Positions 1 through 13,625 of a stretch of DNA of 64,000 nucleotides are shown piece after piece. Position 1 is the first letter of the stretch. Each line of letters opens with the position of its first letter. The stretch is from Eutypa lata. Taxonomy: Eukaryota > Ascomycota > Sordariomycetes > Xylariales > Diatrypaceae. The notes below the pieces were generated by a model. The model made no database searches, had not been told where the DNA came from, and was given only the letters and a program-made list of their open reading frames with translations. Position numbers and translations under genes: made by a program. The stretch covers positions 1,488,001-1,552,000 of the forward strand of contig JAKULF010000005.1 in NCBI GenBank assembly GCA_022661535.1. The letters are read 5' to 3'.

Positions 1-3000
1 GGCTTCCCCCCTAAATCTTCCAACGGTCAACCTTCCTCAACCTCCCCAACGAACCTTTCTTCCGCCGATTCTGGCATTAGATCTCCATTCGGTATGTCGG
101 GTGTCATCAACCAATCTGCCAAGATGTCCGGTACCTCGCGATCAGGGGCTGGTTCTCCATCGCACGAGACACCTGGCTCGAGCAGGCTGTTCTCCAAAAG
201 GTAAGTCGTGTTGCCACTGAACCATCTTGGTTTTCATACCAGAATATAGGGGCGCTTTCTAACACGGTTTCCCCTTACAATAGAGCAAGAGAGATCCAAG
301 CCCAAGAGGGTGTTCCCGGCTTGCCATCCTATCCGTGGGGTGGGCCGCCCACCAGTGGAAACTCGACACCTCTGCGGGAGAATATCCCCGAATCACCTAC
401 TGACGGGTTCCCTGACTTCGCGCCTCTTCCGACGCCCGACAGCCTGCCCTCGACGAGGCGCGCCCGAGCAGGTACTGTGCCTTCGCGTTTCCCTGTTGGT
501 GCTGTAGGCACTGGACAACCAAATTCCATTCCCTCTCTCGCCTCGCAGTCTTCCCGCCCGACTCCTTCTCAGAGCCCCTTCAAGTCGCCGTCTCCCAACC
601 TTAGCGAGAATCTCGATGCCCCACGATCGTCCACCCTGTTATCGAGACTCCGAGCAGGCTCAATGCCTCAGCGAAGCCCGTTTGCGCAAATTCCCGGAAC
701 TAGTTCACCGTTCGGTCCTTCAGTTTTTAGTACATGGAACCCCACGGGGCGTGAACGAGGCAACACTCTCGCCAGCATAGCGAGTGTGGGATCGAACGGG
801 CCTAGCTCTCCTGCCCAGTCGGCACTTTCGAAGGAAGGACCTGGAGACAACGATGTTCATATGAGAACTCTTGACTACCTAGGTTTGGCCGAGACACCGC
901 AGCCAGCCCGAGCTCAACTGGCTACACCCTACCTACCCGGTCTCGCCGACTTCACCAAGCAAGCTAACCGCTTCCGTTCATATTCCGTGAACAATAAAGA
1001 TAAATATGCCGAAGAAGAGGATGAAGATTACGACTCGGGCTTGGCGCTCGAGTATGCTCAGCTTCAAGATCAACTAGCTGCTACCAACGCAGCTATTCAG
1101 AGCCACAACCTTGCAGTCCAAGGCCTTCAAGCCTTCGCTTCTCAGGCTACAATGACTCGACCCCGAGCACGAACCGCCGGCGTTTTGGAGCTACAAGGAG
1201 CTGGGTCTCGATTACTACGAAACTATTACCCTACCCCTTCTCGCCTCGACAGCTCTATGACTGCTTCGGACCTTCACTTGCCAGATGATAAGGGTTTCGA
1301 TGATCTTCCGGCTGCCGTAGCCGCAATGAACTTGAACCGGTCGAATAGTCGTAACAATGGCCTACTAACAGCGGAAGAAGCCGGCCTCGAGGGCCCTACT
1401 AGTGCCCTATGGCTCGGCAGTATCCCTACTTCAACGACTACTTCCACTCTGACGGAAATGTTCAAGTCGTACGGTCCCATTCTCTCCGCACGAGTCTTAA
1501 CCCATAAGAACTGCGGCTTTGTGAACTTCGAGCGGGTTGATAGTGCCATCTCAGCGAAGGCAAGCATGAACGGGAAGGAGATCTTCCCCGGTGCCGGTCC
1601 TATTCGCATCAACTTTGCGAAGCCTCCTTCTGCTTCGAACACACCTGGTCCCGATGGATCATTCCCGAGTCCGAGCCCTGACCCCTTTGGAAAGGGTCAA
1701 GATGCAGGTGCTTCAGGCACGGCTGCTCCAACTACCGACAAGTCTACTGCCGCGAATGGTTTAAACAATTCCCCGAACCTCCAACCCCTTCATGAGTTGA
1801 CGGGTGATATTCTTCAGATTGTGAAGTCTTTCGGAGCTACAGATGACGATACCTTCAGAATCTCTCACAGTCTTCAGCAGGCTATTCAGTTCAACACGTT
1901 CGTTGATGAGATCCCCCCTGTCCGCGAGCCCACTCACACCCGTGTTCACGACGCACCAAAGTTGAGAGATATCCGCAAACGTATCGACAACCAGAGCCTG
2001 TCACAAGCCGAAATCGAGAACATTGCAGTTGATATGCTTCCTGAGATCGCAGAACTTGCCTCAGATTACCTGGGCAACACTGTGGTTCAGAAGCTCTTCG
2101 ACAACTGTTCTGATAACTTGCGAGACGCTATGTTGGCTGAGATTGCGCCTCACATGGCTGAGATTGGTGTGCATAAAAACGGTACATGGGCGGCCCAGAG
2201 AATCATCGATGTGTGCAAGACCCCCCATCAGATGACTTTGATTGTTGAACACCTGCGTCCCTACACGATTCCGTTGTTCCTAGATCAATATGGAAATTAC
2301 GTGTTGCAAGGCTGCTTGAAGTTTGGTGCCCCTTTCAACGACTTCATCTTTGAGACGATGCTTAACAAGATGTGGGATGTCTCTCAAGGCAGATATGGTG
2401 CACGGGCGATGCGAGCCTGTCTCGAGAGCCACCATGCGACCAAGGACCAGCAAAGAATGCTCGCTGCAGCGATTGCATTGCATAGCGTGCAACTGGCCAC
2501 TAATGCGAACGGCGCTTTGTTATTGACCTGGTTCTTAGACACGTGCACGTTCCCTCAGCGACGTAGCGTCCTAGCTCCTCAGCTTGTTCCATACCTCGTT
2601 CATCTCTGCACGCACAAGGTTGCATATCTTACTGTACTGAAGGTTATCAACCAAAAGGCTGAGCCAGAGGCAAGAGACACCATCCTCAAGTCCCTCTTCT
2701 TCACGCCAAATGATCAGACACTGGAAGCTATTCTTAGTGATCATGCTTGCGGTGCTACTTTGATATTCAAGGTTCTTACAACACCGTTCTTTGATGAGAG
2801 CATCAGGTCCCAGGTTGTGGAGAATGTGAAGAGTGTACTTGTCCGCATCAAGGCTCAGCCAAACCAGGGTTACAAACGCCTCATGGATGAAGTCGGCCTA
2901 TCTACTAGAAGTGGAGGTGGCGGCGGAGGTGGCGGCTCTCGCGATCACTCCGTAAGTCGGAACAACGGGAATGAGCGACAGCGGCCAGTGTCAAGACAGG

Positions 3001-3548
3001 CCCAGGCAAACGCTGCTGCGGTGCAGCAGAACTCGCAGTACAGCAACCAGTACATGAACCCACTCAATCCTACTGCGAATGCTGGTAATTACGATATGGG
3101 AGGATTTGCTGTACCTCAGAGCGATGCTGAGTCCGGAATGCAACCATTTCCCTCGTATGGAGGTCAAGGGCCCATGTATAATGCAAACAACGGCGCGATG
3201 CCGCCCATGAACATGCAACAGCTTCAATACCAGCAAAGCATGATGTCACGGGGAACACCGCCGATGAACAACTATATGCCCTCGATGCAATCTGGATACG
3301 GCGGCTTCAACGGTTCCACCCCTCCCGTCGATCAATACCGCGGTCAGAACGCAAACGGCAGCCCAGCCCAACCCCCCGGTGCCCCAGCTGGCTTTGGTGC
3401 GCCGCCTCCTGGTTTCGGAATCCCGATGGGCATGGGAGGAGGCTATGGCTATGGCGGAAATGTCCCCTACATGCAGGAACAGCCGGCTAGTGGAAGGCGT
3501 GGACGCGTAGGTCAACCCCACCAACGAAAGAAATCGCCTCGACCATAA
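1..3548 (+). CDS. Pumilio-family RNA-binding protein with RRM (JSN1/PUF2 type), 5' partial
   Basis: The gene enters from the left edge: exon 1 is open from base 1 to 200, the intron is 201-283 (GTAAGT...TTACAATAG, branch TCTAAC), and exon 2 runs 284-3548. The visible protein is 1154 residues. In order it has a Ser/Pro-rich disordered N terminus, one RRM encoded by about 1399-1625 (SALWLGSIP... with GFVNFE as the RNP1-like strand), and PUM-HD repeats encoded by about 2015-2880. Repeat cores include SDYLGNTVVQKL, HKNGTWAAQRI, DQYGNYVLQGCL and GRYGARAMRACL. A short poly-Gly tract and a Gln/Asn/Pro/Gly-rich tail follow. An RRM followed by few, divergent PUF repeats is the layout of fungal Jsn1/Puf2 proteins, which bind mRNA 3'UTRs and control their stability or localisation. 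The family is clear; the start codon lies outside the window, so total length is unknown. Confidence 0.93.
201..283 (+). other. intron of the PUF gene
   Basis: The donor is AAG|GTAAGT, the branch-like TCTAAC lies 20 nt before the acceptor, and the acceptor is ACAATAG. Removing 83 nt joins codon AG|A (Arg) in phase and leaves no stop between base 1 and 3548. Confidence 0.85.
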
Positions 3549-4456
3549 AAAGGGTCGCGTGCTGACTTCTCTGTGCTCCAGAGATGATGACTTGATCTTC
3601 TCTCCTGTCGAGCAGTCGGTTGGAGGTACCGGAAGTCGACCTTCCTGCTGGTACCTCTTGCATGTCTGCGTCTGAAGGGGGATATCCCACGTATTTGTAC
3701 AGGTATGGACGGAGTTGGCTTGGTCATCTTGAAAAGGCGTAGCCTTCTATTTTGAGAGGATAGGAGGACTGTCCCGGTTGAATTGCCCTCCCCACCGAGA
3801 CATCTGATCTGTCCGCCCGGGTGGATGGTGTCAGAGTAGGGCAACTACATGGTAAATATTTGGATTCTAGGACGCAGTGGTTCGGTCGTGGAGTGAGAGG
3901 GATGGGCTCGTAGATACGTCCCAATCATAACATTTGCGAGAACGAGGCTTTGTATGTGTGTATATGCGTGTGTGTGAGAGCAAGCGGTGGACGAAAAAAG
4001 TTTTTTGGTCGTGTTTCGGCTTAGCACTTTAGGTGTTTTGATCGATGAGGTTGTTTTGTTCGGTTTACCTATGAAAACGTGTCCCATAGAGAGGGAGAGA
4101 GAAGGAGAGAGCAAGTAGGATGAGATGAGAGCCAGTCGTCGTCGTCCTTCCGTCCACCTCTCCCGCCGCGTTTTCCACCTAGACATATTTACTAGACGCC
4201 TTCTTTTTTATTAAATCCGTCCCTGTATGTATGTAGACAAGAGGGGGGGAGGAAGGGGTTTCTGTGTTTTTATATTGCTTTTCTTTACCTATTACATGTT
4301 AAAATGAACGAATGAACGAGATGAAATCCCTATTCTATTCTACTTGCTTTCCATCTATCTATTTGTAATCGTCATCTTCCTGCTCGATTCTTGCAAGTGA
4401 AGAATAACTAGAAGAGAGAGGAGAGGAGATGTGTGTATGTATATGTATATCGTGTG

Positions 4457-4460
<4 letters not shown>

Positions 4461-4508
<48 letters not shown>

Positions 4509-4509
4509 G
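4461..4509. repeat. (GTCT)n microsatellite, about 12 units
   Basis: Uninterrupted GTCT repeats occupy this stretch and are followed by GGGTGG. It is one of several 4-bp microsatellites in the same spacer. Confidence 0.95.
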
Positions 4510-6120
4510 GGTGGACTTACCACCTGCGTGTATTATGTACGTACGTACGTATCTAGGGTTAAAGAATAGGGAAATCGTACTTACGGCTAGCTGATTGCTA
4601 GATACATTCTATACCAAGTTGACGTGAGTATCATATATTCCCCCCCTTCCGTTTAAGTCAGATATATATCTCCTTTCTACTAATACCCGATATCTGTGTG
4701 TTGACCGTACTGGGCACGCTGGTTACCATCACGATAGATAGATACTACTAATACCATTACAACAAGTATACCGACGTGTAGCACAACACGGCACATCAGC
4801 GTATACCCCACCTATCATCCGCTTTATGCTACGTAGTTAGTAGTCACAGGAGTAGGAGGTTGAGAGGAACTCGTAGAAGTGCCTACACATATACGTCCTC
4901 TTCCCGAGACATCATGTTGTATTCCTTCATTCACATCACAATGTGCCCGTCTGAGAGTTGCATGTCCCATCTACATATAGGCGCCCATATATACACACGC
5001 ACATATACTAACTAGGTGGTATCTTTCATCTATCCTATCTTTCTACTCATGCGTCCGTCCATCCACACACTCTTCACAGCTTTGACTGGCGGACTGTACA
5101 TGGGACGGACGTAGAGCTCTACCTACCGGATCGGCCATTGACTATCTAAGTGCTGCTAGTTATAGCATAGTGAGAACAGAGCACCTCTCACCTTCACCTC
5201 CACCTCTACCTTCTACTCCATCTAGGAAATTAACATTGGTATTGATATTTATGCTGTCCTATCTTAACTTAAGCCTTTCTCAGTTCCATTATCTATGGGG
5301 GATGTTTTTTTGAACCGTAGTTCGCATCGTGTCGCCGCGTTCGCTCTTTCTGCTACCCCTGTTCCCGCTGCGCGGCCCGTATAGATAGATAGACAGACGG
5401 ATAGATACACCCACGGCTAATAAACCCATCTACCTATCTATATGTCTATCTACGGGCATACATATATAACAGCTACCTATGAATATATGTAACTTAGTCT
5501 AAGGGGTGATATCTGATGGGTATTGTGTGTTAAGGTAAGGGGAGGGAAGCACGGAGACGCAAGCAAGTGCTCGAGTAGTTAAAGCAATCCCAAGGCGTAG
5601 AATGGAGGCGTAGAATGGAGGCGTAGCATGGCGTGGCTTATGATTGTATACATGCGTACGCGTACACACACACACATATGTAACCCCTTGATGGGTTATT
5701 TGACATATTGAATGGGACTACGAAGTAACTAACTCGACAATTCCTTTATGGTATACTTGAAAAACTCGAAAAGAGTGGCCTCTATATCATCATTTGGCCA
5801 CGCGGCACGCGCCTGGATGCCCCTGAAACGGTGCGACATAGACGGATAGATAGATGGCTAGGTAATTACCTAGGTAAGTAATTAGCTCCTTTCTTTTTCG
5901 CAGCTCTTAGTTTGTTGGTTGGCTGGCTGGCTTGCTGGTTGACTTGGTTGGTTAGTTAGTTGATCGACGATATAAGCCTAGTTAGCTGCTTCTGAGGTGA
6001 GCAATACATACATAGTTAGTTAAAGCATATCCAGATAGGAGAAAGGGCACGACAGGGCCTGGGTGCGGTGTGGTGTGTGTGGCGAGTAGATATAAATAGA
6101 AACGGGAGTGCGTGAGAGGA

Positions 6121-6144
6121 TGATGGATGGATGGATGGATGGAT
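6121..6144. repeat. (GGAT)n microsatellite
   Basis: About six tandem GGAT/TGGA units. Confidence 0.9.
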
Positions 6145-6445
6145 ACATATCCACCTACTACATACTTACTTACCCACATCCCGATATGGTAACACGTACG
6201 CCGAAACGACAATAACGGAAACGGTGAAACGAACAACTGTGTATCTAACTAACTATATCTGTATATAGATAGATAGGTAGTTAGATGTCCAATCAATCAA
6301 CCGAATTGATTCATCTCCACATAGGTAGCCCCTGGGGCTTACACATAAAATACTATTGTAGGTAGGTATATAGGCATGTATACTCTTTGAACCATCGCTC
6401 AATTCGCAGCTACAGTAACTGAGTAGTGGCCAAACCAAGGGAGAA

Positions 6446-6463
6446 CCCCCCCCCCCCCCCCCC
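6446..6463. repeat. C18 homopolymer
   Basis: Eighteen consecutive C residues. The length is likely to be unstable or mis-called in sequencing. Confidence 0.9.
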
Positions 6464-6703
6464 TGTCTATTCCGTTCATAGATGTATGTAGCTCAGCTCA
6501 GCCAGCTCAGCTCATCACCGCACTACCAACTAACTTAACTACATACCCACCTAGTTAACTACATAGCATACGTAACGTGGCTTGCCTTCCAATAGACTCG
6601 GCAACTATCTGGGTATGTATTTAGCTAGTTAATGTAGTTGGGGAGGTTCTATACATGAAGATTTAACTAGCTAGTTACTTGTCCTATTACTTTATTGGTT
6701 TCC

Positions 6704-6704
<1 letters not shown>

Positions 6705-6733
<29 letters not shown>
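6705..6733. repeat. (GCTT)n microsatellite
   Basis: About seven tandem GCTT units directly before a NotI-like GCGGCCGC at about 6740. Confidence 0.9.
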
Positions 6734-6737
<4 letters not shown>

Positions 6738-9039
6738 TGCGGCCGCTGCCATAGTCTGTCGCCTAGTTAGATAAGGAAGGAAGGAATGCATGGTGGTGGT
6801 GGCTGAGTAAGGTGAATCGGTGAGTGAGTGAGCGAGCCAGCGAGCCAGCGAGCAAAGGGGCAAGCTTTAGATACTTAACTCCGTTTATTTTATTAGTGTT
6901 AGCGGCGCGTGCGGCGGGCACGACATGGAGTTATCTATATACATATCTCGACACCTAGGTTTTTACCTGGTATTATATATCCATACTCACCTACGTAGTT
7001 ACTGCTACTTGTCATTGGGTAGGTGGCTATGCATTGTACCTTTGGAGGGATGTCTGGATGTATGGTTATACGTACAGATAGGCTTGTCTGTCTGTCTGAC
7101 TGACTATGTTAGCTAGAGATACACAAGCATTAGAGAGGGATGGGAGACGCCTGTGTGGAATTGGGAACCACTTTGTTCGCACAAGAGATAAATATGGTAG
7201 TGTATATATATATATAACACGATAGCGTGGTAGATTTATATATGTCCTTAGCTATAGAGAATACCGGCGTTGGTGATGGACGCTACTTAGTCAAGGCAAT
7301 AACAGGTAGACGAAACGAGAACGGCATCACCATGCGATAGCGTTGAAGAAACACGCAGTGAGGACCTGTCTAGTTAGAGAGGATATAGACATGCACATAT
7401 ACTACTACAACTGCGCTCAGGCACTGCACTATTTTTACTCTACTACATTATATTGGATTGCAAAGCAAACCAAGGCACGAGCACGATAAGCATAAGATGT
7501 AAGTTAGGTAGATCTAGGTAGGTAGGCAAATTTCTTCTTCTTCTCTTCGCTAGAGCGATATAACCACATATACATGCAGACGTACATACATACGCAAGGC
7601 TACCTACGTACGTTCAATGGGGGGAGGGGGAAAAAATCACATGAAACACAGGTGCAACGTAAAAAAGCAAGAATGATTTCTCATTAGTAGTAGTATACCG
7701 ACTAACGCTGGAAGAGGCAGGTAGGGAGGAAGGTATGTGGTTGTTGGTTGTATAGAGGCGCGCGCACGTATGTGTGTGGAGAAAGGGATCAAAAAGACAA
7801 GAAAGAGGACAAGAAAAGCAACGAGGTCGGCCGTCCATTGTCCACTTGCAAGGAAAAAAAGAAGGAAAGAAGAGAGAAAAAAAGAGTCCGTTTCCCCTTT
7901 CCATCCGTTTGAGTCCAGTCAGAAAAGTCCAGTCCATCCGTCCTGAAAAACGCCTTATCCGAATGCCATGCCATGCGAGAGAGAGAGAGGTGCCAATCTT
8001 TTATTCTTCTTCTTCATGTCGACCTGTTATTTTCTTTCTTTCCTTTCCGTTATCCCCTCCTCCCCCCTTCTCACCCTCTTCTCTTCCCCTGAGCTACCAA
8101 AGCTTCTTCTTCTTCTTCTCCTTCGTATTGGTCTCGCCTCTTCCTCCCTTGCCAAGAATAACCAGTGTGGAACACAGAAGGATGACCAGAGCTGGTGGTG
8201 GATGGATAGAAGAATCCGACTCAAAAGAGGAATAAGGCGTTTCGCATACTAATCAAATGGATGCAAGCGTTCCCACTCATAGGCATCACAAAAGTGAAGA
8301 CCAATTGGTAAAAACAACGCTGTAATTGCTTGGGCAATATTGTTGGGAAATCTTCTCTTGTGCGAAGACAGAGACGAGTATTATGGCTGGTGGACAGAAC
8401 ATGGTCGAAAGCCTAAGAAGTATGGACATAAGTAGAGATTCAGAGCATCCAAGCTCTCTCCACAGATCCACTCTCTTCTCCGTTTGCCACGTTATAGTAG
8501 TGTCCACTGTAAGCCAGCAAAGTCTGCTTTCGCTGTGTCATGCAGGTGTCTGCTCTAGTAGTACAGACGAGTTGTAGGAAATCAGTAAGGGAAAATAAGC
8601 CCTCGTCCTAGATGCTTCGTCGGTCAAGTGTCGGAAAAGTACATGCGAGGCCGAAGACTGATATTAAGTAATGTGGTATCGTACTGAATAGGAAAACTCA
8701 AAAGTGTAGAACTGAAGGTATGATTCATTACTCGGCGATGGCTGCCGTATGAAGAGCGTGTCCTGTTACGTAGAGGAGCGGAACGTGCCAGACACACCGT
8801 TCAACTATGACGAGGCACGCACAGGTCTATACTGGTATAATGACGAGAGAAATGGCGTCCAGCAGACACGAAAAAGTTCGCCCTCGAGCTAGCTATAGCA
8901 TCTTGCATTCGCCCTTTCGCATGAATATTAATGCCGTCGAGAGAATATTCATGAATAATTAAGGCTGCTAATGGAGCTGAAGTTGGTAGATGGACCTAAC
9001 TACCATTGATAGGGGGTGTTAATAGTAATGCAGCGTTCT

Positions 9040-12000
9040 TTAGTCGACCTGCATGGCAGAATCCTCGTTGGCACCAGTGGGTTTGCCGCCGACCTGGTCT
9101 TGGGCAGCATTGTGCACATTGGCATTGTGGCTGAGATCCAGGGTGGCACCATCCGCGGAGAGATGATCCGATACCGCCGAGGTCTTCTCAGGCGTCTCTG
9201 CTGGTGTCGCTGGGTGGGCTCCAGGGGTGGCCGGGTGTGTGCGGCTTGCTAGAACTTTAGCGATGGCACTCTTGAAGGTATCAACCTGGGCGAGCATGGC
9301 ACTCAGTGCAGTGACATCTGCAGTCGCTAAATTGCCGGCAGCGATGCGTTCAGCGTCGCCGTTGGCCATGACAGAGACCATAGAAGGACTAGCCTGGGAC
9401 TATAGATTGGATCCAGTCAGCTGAGCTCAGCAAATCAACGGGGGAAAAAGACATGGTAGTTCACTTACGACCAGGGCCTGGACTAGCTGATTGACGCCAT
9501 CGTTACCACCTTGGGCCAGCTGAGACAGGTTCAGGGCCGCTTGCTGCTCTGCTAGGCTTCTTGCACCCAGTGCAACTGGAAAAGCGGGGTTAGGCGTAGC
9601 AGCTCGCGCCAGAGTCTGGGTCTGGGTCTTGCGTCGATTCTCATGTACACTGTGATGAATGAATTAGTTACGACAGAATATGACTGCAGATAGTAAAGGT
9701 ATCTTACCGAGAGAGGAAATCTAGCTTGACGCCCTTCTCGGGCACTCTGAAGACACGACCGTAGCTCTTGCGGTGTCTCCAAGCCTCATCGTCGTCCTCA
9801 TCGCTATCTTCTTCGATTTCGATCCAGCCATTGTTGGCCATGCCGCGGCTGTAGATCTGCTCGATGATGGGCGCATTCTTGACTTTGCGATACTTGTGGG
9901 CTGGTGCTAATCGTCCTGGGAAGGTGCAGAGCAGGTCATCAACATGGGCAGGACAGCGCCATGTACGGGGTACAGGAGGCACAGCCAACGGAGGATCAAG
10001 ACACTCTAGATGCCAGTTGAGACCACAGCCCGGAACAGAACAGATCAACAAAGGTCTGTTATCGGCCGCTCCTTTGTGGCATAGATGACAAAGAGCCGCC
10101 GAACCATCTGGGTTCTTGGTTCTGAAGTAATCAAGAGATTCCTCGTAACCTTTCTTGTTGGTCCTAACAGCGAAATATGTGTCAGCTGACTGGAGAATAT
10201 AAGAAGATGGAACAAGAAATCGTGTACTTACTTGGGCTTGGCAACTTGTGTGCTGTCTTCAAATTCGCCCTCAGGCCCTGTCTTGACTCCCACGAAATGG
10301 TCCCGGACGTCCTCTGGCAAACGGAAAGATCGGGGGTTTTTGCGTTCTAGGTTAATTAAGAGGTCGCTGAAAGCACCCTGTCGTTCACCGATAGGCGGGA
10401 AATAGCGCTGTAGGCATTCGTTGCAATACCATTCATCTGGCATGTGACCCTCACTCATCGGAGGGTCAATGCAAAGGAAATGGAATGAATATGTGCAGCC
10501 GTCACAGCAGACGAGTTCACCATTACCACCGCAGGTGTAACAGGAGTCGTCATTATCGTCCTGGAACATGTGGGTTAGTAAGGGGGAACGTGGGGATGTG
10601 GGAGATTGCTATCGCAAATTTCGGCAAAAGCGGGAACAAGAAAGAAGACCGGCGAATATTGGGGCCAAGCCTTTCCACACACACACCCTCCTCCCTTGAG
10701 CCGGCTCAACTCAAATCCATCACATCATGGACGAGGGAATAAAAGAAAACCCGGTCGCCATCATATTTTTTGGAAAGTTTAAAAAATGAACTTGGAATGC
10801 AAAAGAAACAGGGCTTTACGCGTATAAAAACAACATGGAAGAAGAAAAAGACTAACCTGGTGTTGAGTTCCATTAGCCGCAGGGCTTGGGCGTTCTCCAC
10901 CACCACCACCACGGGGAATTCCCGCAGATGTGCCTTTTTTCTTCATGGGACTGTCGCGTCAAAGACACATTGTTAGCAAAATAGTCCATTCAAATAAAAT
11001 CCATCATGTCTTTGTTGACATAAATAAGATGTGTGGTTTTGGGGGATACAAGGCTGAATGTAGCCTAACGGTAAATCATGTGGTGCCACATCGCCACTCT
11101 GTTTAGGGCCTTGCGGTGTGTTTTGTTTATTTCTCTTTTCTGTGACAACGAAGCATCCTTTCGGACCCATCGTATGACCGCAACGGTAACGTGAAACCAA
11201 TGCAAACAAAAAAGGAATATAGATCTCAAACAACGGAAATGGAAATAGAAGTGAAAAATGAAAAAGGAAATACTCACGAAGTCTTGACACGTAATCCACC
11301 ACGAGGTTTCTTTGCGGAATGCAAATTCGATGGTGTGGCCGCTCGCGAATTGCGGCGCGAGGACGAGGTTTCCAACCTAGCCTGAAATGATGCGGCAGTG
11401 GGTGAGATAGAATCATCCATCTCATCATGGTTCCTCTTCGCTGCTCTAGCAGCTCTTGAGCTGAGAGCGGGTGTCCGTGACGGTCGCGGCTGTTCCGCAG
11501 GAACTACCACGGCAGGGGGCGGTGCTGCTGGTAACACGTCCTCATGTGGTTCCTTAGACACAACCTTGGGACGTACGTGACTGCGTGCAGTGACAGCATC
11601 AGTGAGCTCGCGGTTCTCGTGTCTTCTCTCTAATTTAGAGGTAGACCAGCCCCTAGCGATAGAGTCGAAATCACCATACTTGCTGGGGAACCTCAATGGC
11701 GCTGGCGTCTGGCGACTACCTTGATGATGAGACGCGCCGTTGGTGGTCACGACAGCTGGCATACTCCGATCGGATGGATTGGGCGTGTTGTGGGTGGTGG
11801 ATGGACGGTTTGCAGGCTTAGGCGATGCGTTCTTCTTTTTGGCCGCTGATTTCTTATGCGACGCGCTGATTGGCTGGGTTGATCCTGCCGGGTTTGGCGT
11901 GTCATTTCCCTCGGCAGACCTGGGGCGCGAAACGGCCAGATCATCATCCACCTGAACCATGAATTCGTCGTAATCCTCTGGCACGTCGTCTGGAACAGAA

Positions 12001-13625
12001 GACAAAGAGGAGATGCTACTGACAGATCCCGATCGCTTTTTTCTCCCCCGAGGCGATTTAGTATTCTTAATACCATTGGGTCCTGACGTAGCAGTGGCGA
12101 GCTTAGCGGCAGCTGTGGAAACAATGGAAGAAATATCATGGGGAAGACCGCCAACGGCAGTAGAACCAACGGCGGGAGCGCCAACAGAAGGAGTGCTCAT
12201 GGCAGGAGCACGGATAGAAGGACTGCCAAAGGCAGGGGCGTCAATGACAGTGTCATTAACGGCAGGAACGGCAGAAGCCGTGGCATTAGTAGTAGGAGTA
12301 GGAGTAGGATTCATAGTAGAGGTTTTAGTACCATGTATAGCTAGTTCCAAGTTGCCGTTAACTGTGTTGGCACCAATCTGTGCATCAGGCTTAGCATTGG
12401 AAGTAGCAGTGGCAGTGGCAGTGGCATTGGGATTGGCATCTGCATCAACAACAGGTAGAAAACTAGGCAGCGAATCGCTAGGTCTCTCGATCTTGATTTT
12501 CTTAGTCGCACGGCCCTCAGAATCAGGCGCCACTTCTTTGAAGACGCTAAGATCCATGGTCACAAGTGAGGCGTAAGGTGCAGGCTTAGGTTTCGGGATG
12601 GGAATCTCCTCAGGGACGAAGTATTCGAAAGCGTAGTTGAGCTTCTTGCCGAATTTCTTCTTCTCAAAAACCAGTTTGCCGAATTCTTTGAGTGTCGCTG
12701 GGGTTGCTCTTTGATAGTAGATATCAATAATCATAGATAAGAACTGAGGATCGGTAAACTTTTCATCGTAGAGATTGCGCAGGGCATACGCGGTTGGATA
12801 GCGACAATGGTCGATGGCTTGTTCCACAGCCTGCTCAACGATCTTGTCTGCTAGTTGTCTATCCTCGAAGAGTCGGCCGGGGGTAGAAGATGATTGAGGT
12901 GGAGGAGGCTGAACTCGGGAAGGTGAGGCCGGAGTAGAGACGGACGCGGCGGATGGAATAGGTGAGGAAGGTGGTGGTAGACTGGGCCGTGCACTTTTGC
13001 GTCTGCTTGATTGTCGCCGGGTAGCAGCTGCATTCATGCTGCTCAGGTCAATACTTTGAGGCGGATTTGACTGGGCTTTGTTCTGTGTCGAGAATGAAGG
13101 AGTGGGGGTTCGAATCTTGGTAGAAGGCTTTTGAGGAACATAATCCTCATCTTCACCATCATCCATCGGGGGCAACAAAAACGGTCGGGAAGATGGCGAC
13201 ACCATCATCACGTCTGCATCTTCAGCATCGGGTGATGCACCAGGTAGTAGAAGTGGTGGAGTTCTGTTTTCGTCGGCGATGACGGGGGCAGCAAGTTCTA
13301 CAGAAGGCTTCGGCTTCTTGAGGACAATTTTCTTCACCACAGGAGTGGCACTGCCGCCGTGCGCGTGATCCCCGTGCATCCCGGATTTCTTGGTGATTGT
13401 GGTCTTGGGAAGTGTGCCTAAGGGCGCCATGTTCTCTACCACGCCTGCTTTCATTAAACCAGCCTCCTGGTAACTGGCTTTGTTCTGTATGGGTGGTTCT
13501 AACCAACGTTGCATGAAGGTTCGTTTCTCGTTGTTCGCGGATGCCCTATTGTGGCCTGAGGGAGAGCTTGAAAGTTGTAAAGGACTCGAAAAGCGCGAAC
13601 GGGTAGATTTTGGATGACTAGTCAT
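9040..13625 (-). CDS. Two-PHD-finger chromatin protein, Rco1-like (Rpd3S-type HDAC subunit)
   Basis: Six exons fit: 13625-11278, 10950-10857, 10560-10232, 10163-9708, 9649-9469 and 9399-9040. Every junction is GT..AG, phases match, and clear branch sites (GCTAAC, ACTAAC, GCTGAC) are present. The product is 1255 residues. The first 780 or so are disordered, Ser/Pro/Ala-rich with basic patches. PHD1 (CYTCGGNGELVCC...WYCNEC) opens exon 3 and PHD2 (LCHLC...LICSVPGCGLNWHLEC...WRCPAH) is in exon 4, followed by an acidic EDSDEDDDE stretch. Paired PHD fingers in a protein of this size match Rco1/Cph1 of the Rpd3 small complex, which binds histone tails over transcribed genes. PHD identity is certain; the Rco1 assignment is by domain order. 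It should not be confused with Neurospora rco-1, a Tup1 homologue. Confidence 0.85.

Larger units (their letters stand above)
3549..9039. other. 5.5-kb gene-free spacer rich in microsatellites
   Basis: I see no credible gene on either strand. The first several hundred bases are probably the 3'UTR of the PUF gene. The rest is dominated by tetranucleotide words (GTCT, GGTA, GGAT, GCTT, CTAG, ACGT), a C18 run and purine/pyrimidine tracts near 7.8-8.1 kb. Open frames here (for example 7774-8235 and 7614-7937) are low-complexity Lys/Arg/Ser/Phe-rich translations of those tracts. The last kilobase (about 8.0-9.0 kb) is less repetitive but still shows no coding signal. Confidence 0.6.

Noticed and set aside
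7774..8235. 153-codon frame in the microsatellite spacer
   Set aside because: Low-complexity Lys/Ser/Pro/Phe translation of purine and pyrimidine tracts. The same tracts are open in other frames and on the other strand.
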